A stretch of 64,000 nt of DNA from JAPUEK01 sp963815355 (lineage in GTDB: Bacteria; Pseudomonadota; Alphaproteobacteria; Rhodobacterales; Rhodobacteraceae). Shown one piece after another: positions 60,524 to 64,000 of the stretch. Position 1 is the stretch's first letter. Each line of letters opens with the position of its first letter. The stretch is from assembly GCA_963815355.1 (NCBI GenBank), contig CAWFGJ010000002.1:124001-188000 (forward strand), read 5' to 3'. The notes beneath the pieces are model-generated. The model was given only the letters and a program-made list of their open reading frames with translations, was not told the origin of the DNA and did not search any database. Made by a program: the position numbers and the translations under genes.

Positions 60524-60556
60524 AAAGGCGCTCCGGTTTCCCGAAGCGCCCTTTGA
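60524..60556 (-). terminator. Hairpin terminator of the first gap gene
   Basis: On the minus strand GGGCGCTTCGG-GAAA-CCGGAGCGCC forms a stem with one mismatch, followed by TTTGCCGTTTG. It is 41 bases past the gap stop. Confidence 0.65.
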
Positions 60557-60596
60557 AAACGAATGCAGCCTATGGCAGATCAGAGAACTGTCAGGC

Positions 60597-61598
60597 TTAG
60601 ATCAACTTTCCCATCGCCACGGCCGTATCTGCCATCCGGTTTGAAAAGCCCCATTCATTGTCATACCAGCTCAGGATACGCACCATCGTGCCATCCATGA
60701 CCTTGGTCTGGTCCATGTGGAAGATGCTGGAGTGCGGGTCGTGGTTGAAGTCAGACGAAACGTTCGGCTGATCGGTGAAGCCCAGAATACCTTTCAGGGT
60801 GCCATTGGCGGCGGCCCGGATCGCGTCATTGATTTCCTGAACTGTCGTCGCGCGGCTGGCTTCAAACACAAGATCGACCACCGACACATTCGGGGTCGGC
60901 ACACGGATCGCCACGCCGTCGAGCTTCCCTTTGAGTTCCGGCAGCACGAGACCCACGGCCTTTGCAGCACCTGTAGAGGTCGGGATCATGCTCAACGCCG
61001 CGGCACGGGCGCGGTATAGGTCTTTGTGCATCGTATCCAACGTCGGTTGGTCGCCCGTGTAGCTGTGGATGGTTGTCATGAAGCCTTTGGTAATGCCGAC
61101 AGTGTCATTCAACACTTTGGCAACCGGTGAAAGGCAGTTAGTCGTGCATGACGCGTTTGAGACGACCAGATCGTCCTTGGTCAGCAAATGGTGGTTCACG
61201 CCGTAGACGATGGTCTTGTCGGCGCCATCCCCAGGAGCAGAAATCAGGACCCGCTTGGAGCCGTTTTCCAAATGCGCGAGGCACTTTTCCTTTGACGTGA
61301 AAATCCCCGTGCATTCCATCACGATATCAACATCCGACCATGGCAGATCGGCCGGGTTGCGGATCGCCGTCACCCGGATCGGGCCACGGCCCACGTCGAT
61401 TGTGTCGGTGGTGGTGGTCACGGTTGCAGGAAAGCGGCCGTGAACGGAATCAAATCGCAAAAGGTGCGCATTGGTTTCTACCGGGCCAAGATCGTTGATC
61501 GCGATAACTTCGATATCTGTCCGACCCGATTCGATTATTCCGCGCAAAACGTTGCGGCCAATCCGACCAAATCCGTTGATGGCGACTTTTACGACCAT
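60597..61598 (-). CDS. gap: Glyceraldehyde-3-phosphate dehydrogenase (GapA-like)
   Basis: The 333-residue enzyme is GAPDH, with the Rossmann motif INGFGRIGRNVLRGI, the catalytic Cys in SNASCTTNCLSPVAK, and the WYDNEWGFSNRM end. At the NAD-selecting position after strand two it reads AINDLG with Asp36, as in NAD-dependent glycolytic enzymes. The start ATG 61598 follows AAAGGAGG. A LacI-type palindrome lies 40-53 bases upstream. It is the third gene of a gap2-small protein-gap order on the minus strand, with its own promoter region. Confidence 0.96.
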   Translation of the reverse strand: MVVKVAINGFGRIGRNVLRGIIESGRTDIEVIAINDLGPVETNAHLLRFDSVHGRFPATVTTTTDTIDVGRGPIRVTAIRNPADLPWSDVDIVMECTGIFTSKEKCLAHLENGSKRVLISAPGDGADKTIVYGVNHHLLTKDDLVVSNASCTTNCLSPVAKVLNDTVGITKGFMTTIHSYTGDQPTLDTMHKDLYRARAAALSMIPTSTGAAKAVGLVLPELKGKLDGVAIRVPTPNVSVVDLVFEASRATTVQEINDAIRAAANGTLKGILGFTDQPNVSSDFNHDPHSSIFHMDQTKVMDGTMVRILSWYDNEWGFSNRMADTAVAMGKLI

Positions 61599-61637
61599 GG
61601 AAACCTCCTTTAGAGCAGGCGCGACTCACGCCCGAAA

Positions 61638-61651
61638 TGCTAGCGCTAACA
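61638..61651 (-). promoter_or_regulatory. LacI-type operator upstream of the first gap gene
   Basis: TGCTAGCGCTAACA is one base from TGTTAGCGCTAACA and keeps the central AGCGCT. It is 40 bases upstream of the gap start codon. Confidence 0.7.
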
Positions 61652-61691
61652 TCGTCAAATAAAGACAACATTCAATGACAGTCTGCACATA

Positions 61692-61835
61692 TCAGCGCCA
61701 GAAGGCGAGATATTCCACCAGATCGGCCAGTTTCCGCACCAGAAAAAACAAGGCGGTGCCGTCATTCAGCATTTGGTCGGCAAGTATTGCGGCAAAGATC
61801 ATGCCCAGCAGGAAAAAGGCGATGCGGTCGGTCAC
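61692..61835 (-). CDS. Small membrane protein between the two gap genes, 47 aa
   Basis: A GTG start with an ideal GGAGGGGTC ribosome site opens a 47-residue frame, beginning VTDRIAFFLLGMIFAAILAD and ending in LADLVEYLAFWR. One hydrophobic helix (about residues 5-20) is followed by an amphipathic region. It begins 10 bases after the gap2 stop, so it is almost certainly translated with gap2. I recall similar short proteins with a ...FWR end beside gap genes in related bacteria, but know no function. It is too short for standard frame searches, and the start is not ATG. Confidence 0.7.
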   Translation of the reverse strand: MTDRIAFFLLGMIFAAILADQMLNDGTALFFLVRKLADLVEYLAFWR

Positions 61836-61845
61836 GACCCCTCCG

Positions 61846-62850
61846 TTATTGGAGGAGCCGCCCCATCACACCCGCCACGTCGGCCATGCGGCAGGAGAAG
61901 CCCCATTCATTGTCATACCAAGCAAGCACCCGAACCGTGCGTTTGCCCACAACCTTGGTCTGATCTGGCGCGAAGATAGACGAAAAAGTTGTATGGTTGA
62001 AGTCGATCGATACTTTTGGTTCTGGATCGTAAGACAACACCATTCCCATGTAACCCGCGGCGGCTTCACGGACGATTTCGTTGATGTCAGCCACGGTCAC
62101 ATCTTTGCCGGCAACAAAGGTCAGATCCACCGCCGAGACATTCGGTGTCGGCACGCGAATGGCCGAGCCATCCAGTTTGCCCGCCAGTTCCGGCAGCACC
62201 TCACCAATCGCTTTTCCGGCCCCGGTTGAGGTCGGGATCATCGCCATGGAGGCTGCGCGGGCGCGGTAGAGGTCCTTATGGCGCCGGTCTAAAGTGGGTT
62301 GGTCACCGGTGTAGCTGTGGATCGTCGTCATGATCCCACTCTCAATGCCGACCGCGTCGTTAAGCACTTTGGCCAGCGGAGCCAGGCAGTTCGTGGTGCA
62401 CGAAGCGTTGGAGACGACCTGATGGTCCAGCCCCAATTGCCGATGGTTCACGCCGTAAACAACGGTCATGTCGGCACGTTTGGCGGGCGCAGAGACGAGC
62501 ACACGCTTTGCGCCACGGCCCAGATGCACTGCGGCCTTGTCGCGGTCGTTGAATTTGCCAGTACATTCCAGAACAACATCGACGCCGTCCCAGTCCAGTT
62601 CTTCCGGGTTGTAGGTCGACATCACTCGAATGGGCCCGCGACCGAGGTCCAATGCATTGCCATGCACCTTCACAACCCCCGGAAACCGACCGTGGACAGA
62701 ATCATATTTAAGCAGATGTGCGTTCGTCTCTATCGGCCCTGTGGCGTTGATGGCCACGACTTGGACGTCATTGCGGTTTGATTCGGCAATATGGGCCAAT
62801 GTGCAGCGCCCGATGCGCCCAAAACCGTTGATGCCGATGGTGATGGTCAT
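61846..62850 (-). CDS. gapB: Glyceraldehyde-3-phosphate dehydrogenase paralogue (GapB-like)
   Basis: The 334-residue protein is a second GAPDH, with SNASCTTNCLAPLAK intact. At the position of Asp36 of its neighbour it has Ala (AINATG), and the matching loop reads TLDRRHKDLYRA, with Arg-Arg where the neighbour has Thr-Met. These changes mirror the NADP-accepting GapB class, and KFNDRDKAAVHLGRGAKRVLVSAP is also GapB-like. A role in gluconeogenesis or NADPH supply is inferred. The start is ATG 62850. Two LacI-type sites lie 84-117 bases upstream. Confidence 0.93.
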   Translation of the reverse strand: MTITIGINGFGRIGRCTLAHIAESNRNDVQVVAINATGPIETNAHLLKYDSVHGRFPGVVKVHGNALDLGRGPIRVMSTYNPEELDWDGVDVVLECTGKFNDRDKAAVHLGRGAKRVLVSAPAKRADMTVVYGVNHRQLGLDHQVVSNASCTTNCLAPLAKVLNDAVGIESGIMTTIHSYTGDQPTLDRRHKDLYRARAASMAMIPTSTGAGKAIGEVLPELAGKLDGSAIRVPTPNVSAVDLTFVAGKDVTVADINEIVREAAAGYMGMVLSYDPEPKVSIDFNHTTFSSIFAPDQTKVVGKRTVRVLAWYDNEWGFSCRMADVAGVMGRLLQ

Positions 62851-62934
62851 TTCTGCCTCCGCACTGATAATCCTTTGGGCGAGATATCTGGAAGACTGAC
62901 AAAGTCAAAGCGCAAAATCGACGCAATTTCATGG

Positions 62935-62967
62935 TGTTAGCGCAAACTTTGCATGTTGGCGCTAACA
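62935..62967. promoter_or_regulatory. Tandem LacI-type operators between gapB and the DUF808 gene
   Basis: TGTTAGCGCAAACT at 62935-62948 (two mismatches) and TGTTGGCGCTAACA at 62954-62967 (one mismatch) are centred 19 bases apart. The outer arms TGTTAGCGC and GCGCTAACA also form one perfect 9-base inverted repeat. They lie between the divergent gapB and DUF808 genes. Confidence 0.72.
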
Positions 62968-63031
62968 AGGGGGCTTTGCCTTCGGAACCAGGGCGGGCTA
63001 AATGCTTGGCAAGAAAACAAGGGGTTCTTGC

Positions 63032-64000
63032 ATGAGTGGTTTGTTGGCATTGCTGGATGATGTGGCGGCGATTGCCAAGGTGGCTGCGGCTTCGGTCGAT
63101 GATATCGCGGCGGCAGCGGCCAAGGCGGGGGCCAAAGCGGCGGGTGTGGTCATTGACGATGCCGCGGTCACACCCAAATACGTGCACGGCTTTGAGGCAA
63201 AGCGGGAATTGCCGATCATCTGGCGGATTGCACGCGGCTCGCTTTTCAACAAGCTGGTGCTGCTTTTGCCGGGTTTGCTTTTGCTCAATTACTTCCTGCC
63301 CTTTGCCATCACCCCGCTGTTGATGCTGGGGGGGGCTTATTTGTGTTTTGAGGGGGCCGAGAAGATCTTCCATGCAGCTTTTCCGCATGGAGACGATGAG
63401 GTGGCCGAGGATTTCGACACCAAGGACCCCGCCCATCTGGAAGAAGAAAAAATCGCCGGGGCAATCAAGACCGATTTCATCCTGTCCGCCGAGATCATGA
63501 CCATCGCCCTTGCGGCCATTCCAGAGGGCACGCTGTGGGTAGAGGCGATCACGTTGGCGCTTGTGGGGGCGCTGATCACGGCAGCGGTCTATGGCGCGGT
63601 GGCCTTGATCGTAAAGATGGATGACATCGGGCTTCATATGGTTGCCGCCAGCCGGACTGGTTTTGGCCGTCAGCTTGGCAGGGGCCTCGTCTTGGGAATG
63701 CCCTATCTGATGAGCATTTTATCGGCTGTGGGGACACTTGCCATGCTGTGGGTCGGGGGCAACATTCTGGTGCATGGGCTGGATGTGCTGGGCCAGCATG
63801 AACCTTACGCGACGATCCACCATTGGGCCGAAGCGGCAGCGGCGGCCGTGCCGCAAGCGGCAGGCTTTGCAAGTTGGTTGGTCACGGCTTTAGCGGATGG
63901 GGTGCTTGGTCTGGTTCTGGGCACGCTGCTGATCCCGCTGGTCACGCGGGTCATCGGGCCGATTTTCGCCGCAGTGGCTGGAAAGAAAAAAGCCGCGCAT
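63032..64000 (+). CDS. DUF808 family membrane protein, cut by the window end
   Basis: The gene is open from ATG 63032 to the window end (323 codons). The product begins MSGLLALLDDVAAIAKVAAASVDDIAAAAAKAGAKAAGVVIDD, the typical DUF808/YedI start, and has several membrane segments (LLLLPGLLLLNYFLPFAITPLLMLGGAYLCFEGAEKI, then GALITAAVYGAVALIVKM and others) with KTDFILSAEIMTIALAAIP between them. It has no known function. The end reads FAAVAGKKKAAH, so few residues are probably missing. It may share regulation with gapB through the palindromes in between. Confidence 0.9.
   Translation, partial: MSGLLALLDDVAAIAKVAAASVDDIAAAAAKAGAKAAGVVIDDAAVTPKYVHGFEAKRELPIIWRIARGSLFNKLVLLLPGLLLLNYFLPFAITPLLMLGGAYLCFEGAEKIFHAAFPHGDDEVAEDFDTKDPAHLEEEKIAGAIKTDFILSAEIMTIALAAIPEGTLWVEAITLALVGALITAAVYGAVALIVKMDDIGLHMVAASRTGFGRQLGRGLVLGMPYLMSILSAVGTLAMLWVGGNILVHGLDVLGQHEPYATIHHWAEAAAAAVPQAAGFASWLVTALADGVLGLVLGTLLIPLVTRVIGPIFAAVAGKKKAAH

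Overview
The window reads as a chromosomal segment of a GC-rich alphaproteobacterium of the Rhodobacteraceae, most likely a marine member of the Roseobacter group. The reasons are the protein families themselves: a degenerate one-cysteine DksA, class II DAHP synthase, Hint_2-type RTX surface proteins, DUF2927, DUF1127 and DUF3445 proteins, and a DMSP lyase DddP. No phage, transposase, CRISPR array, rRNA operon or plasmid gene is visible. Two tRNA-Leu genes (UAG and CAA) are present.

Layout. 1-3.2 kb: small membrane protein, DUF2927 lipoprotein and a MoxR ATPase, all on the minus strand, with a 750-base gap. 3.4-9 kb: dksA, an FAD monooxygenase, a stand-alone Hint-fold protein, tRNA-Leu(UAG), trigger factor, a PD-(D/E)XK-like unknown and a DMT exporter. 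9.2-14.7 kb: rpsF-rpsR-rplI, an EptA-like phosphoethanolamine transferase, and fabD-fabG-acpP. 14.7-22.7 kb: a ureohydrolase, an orphan fliG, purB, dddP, a divergent DUF3445 protein and two Rhodobacteraceae-type unknowns. 22.8-31.8 kb: glnB-glnA, nnr, xthA, an unknown, an ErpA-like protein, dgt, yqaA-dsbB, a YpfJ-type zinc peptidase and tRNA-Leu(CAA). 32.8-44.3 kb: three co-directional giant RTX proteins, each with a different N-terminal module and the same C-terminal Hint domain and tail. 44.3-57.9 kb: a MobA-like nucleotidyltransferase, an FAD/GcvT demethylating dehydrogenase, a GT39 transferase, a complete branched-chain amino acid type ABC transporter (livK-G-F-H-M), a GlxA/GbdR-type regulator, class II DAHP synthase and a PAS protein. 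58-60.3 kb: yicC-gmk-gamma carbonic anhydrase operon and a DUF1127 protein. 60.5-64 kb: two paralogous GAPDH genes with a 47-residue membrane protein between them, then a DUF808 gene cut by the window end.

How it works together. Housekeeping (fatty acid, purine, nitrogen assimilation, translation, redox) is interleaved with accessory functions that fit a surface-living marine heterotroph: DMSP cleavage, possible N-demethylation of methylated amines, oligopeptide or amino acid uptake, lipid A or glycan modification, and very large Ca2+-binding secreted proteins. The most distinctive signals are (i) a 432-bp near-identical tandem repeat inside the third RTX gene, (ii) shared modules and a shared C-terminal tail across the three RTX-Hint proteins, (iii) four copies of a TGTTAGCGCTAACA-like palindrome at three sites around the two gap genes and the DUF1127 gene, suggesting a local LacI-family regulon, (iv) a terminator family whose conserved sequence continues past the U-tract, and (v) several small genes, including the GTG-started 47-residue protein between the gap genes.
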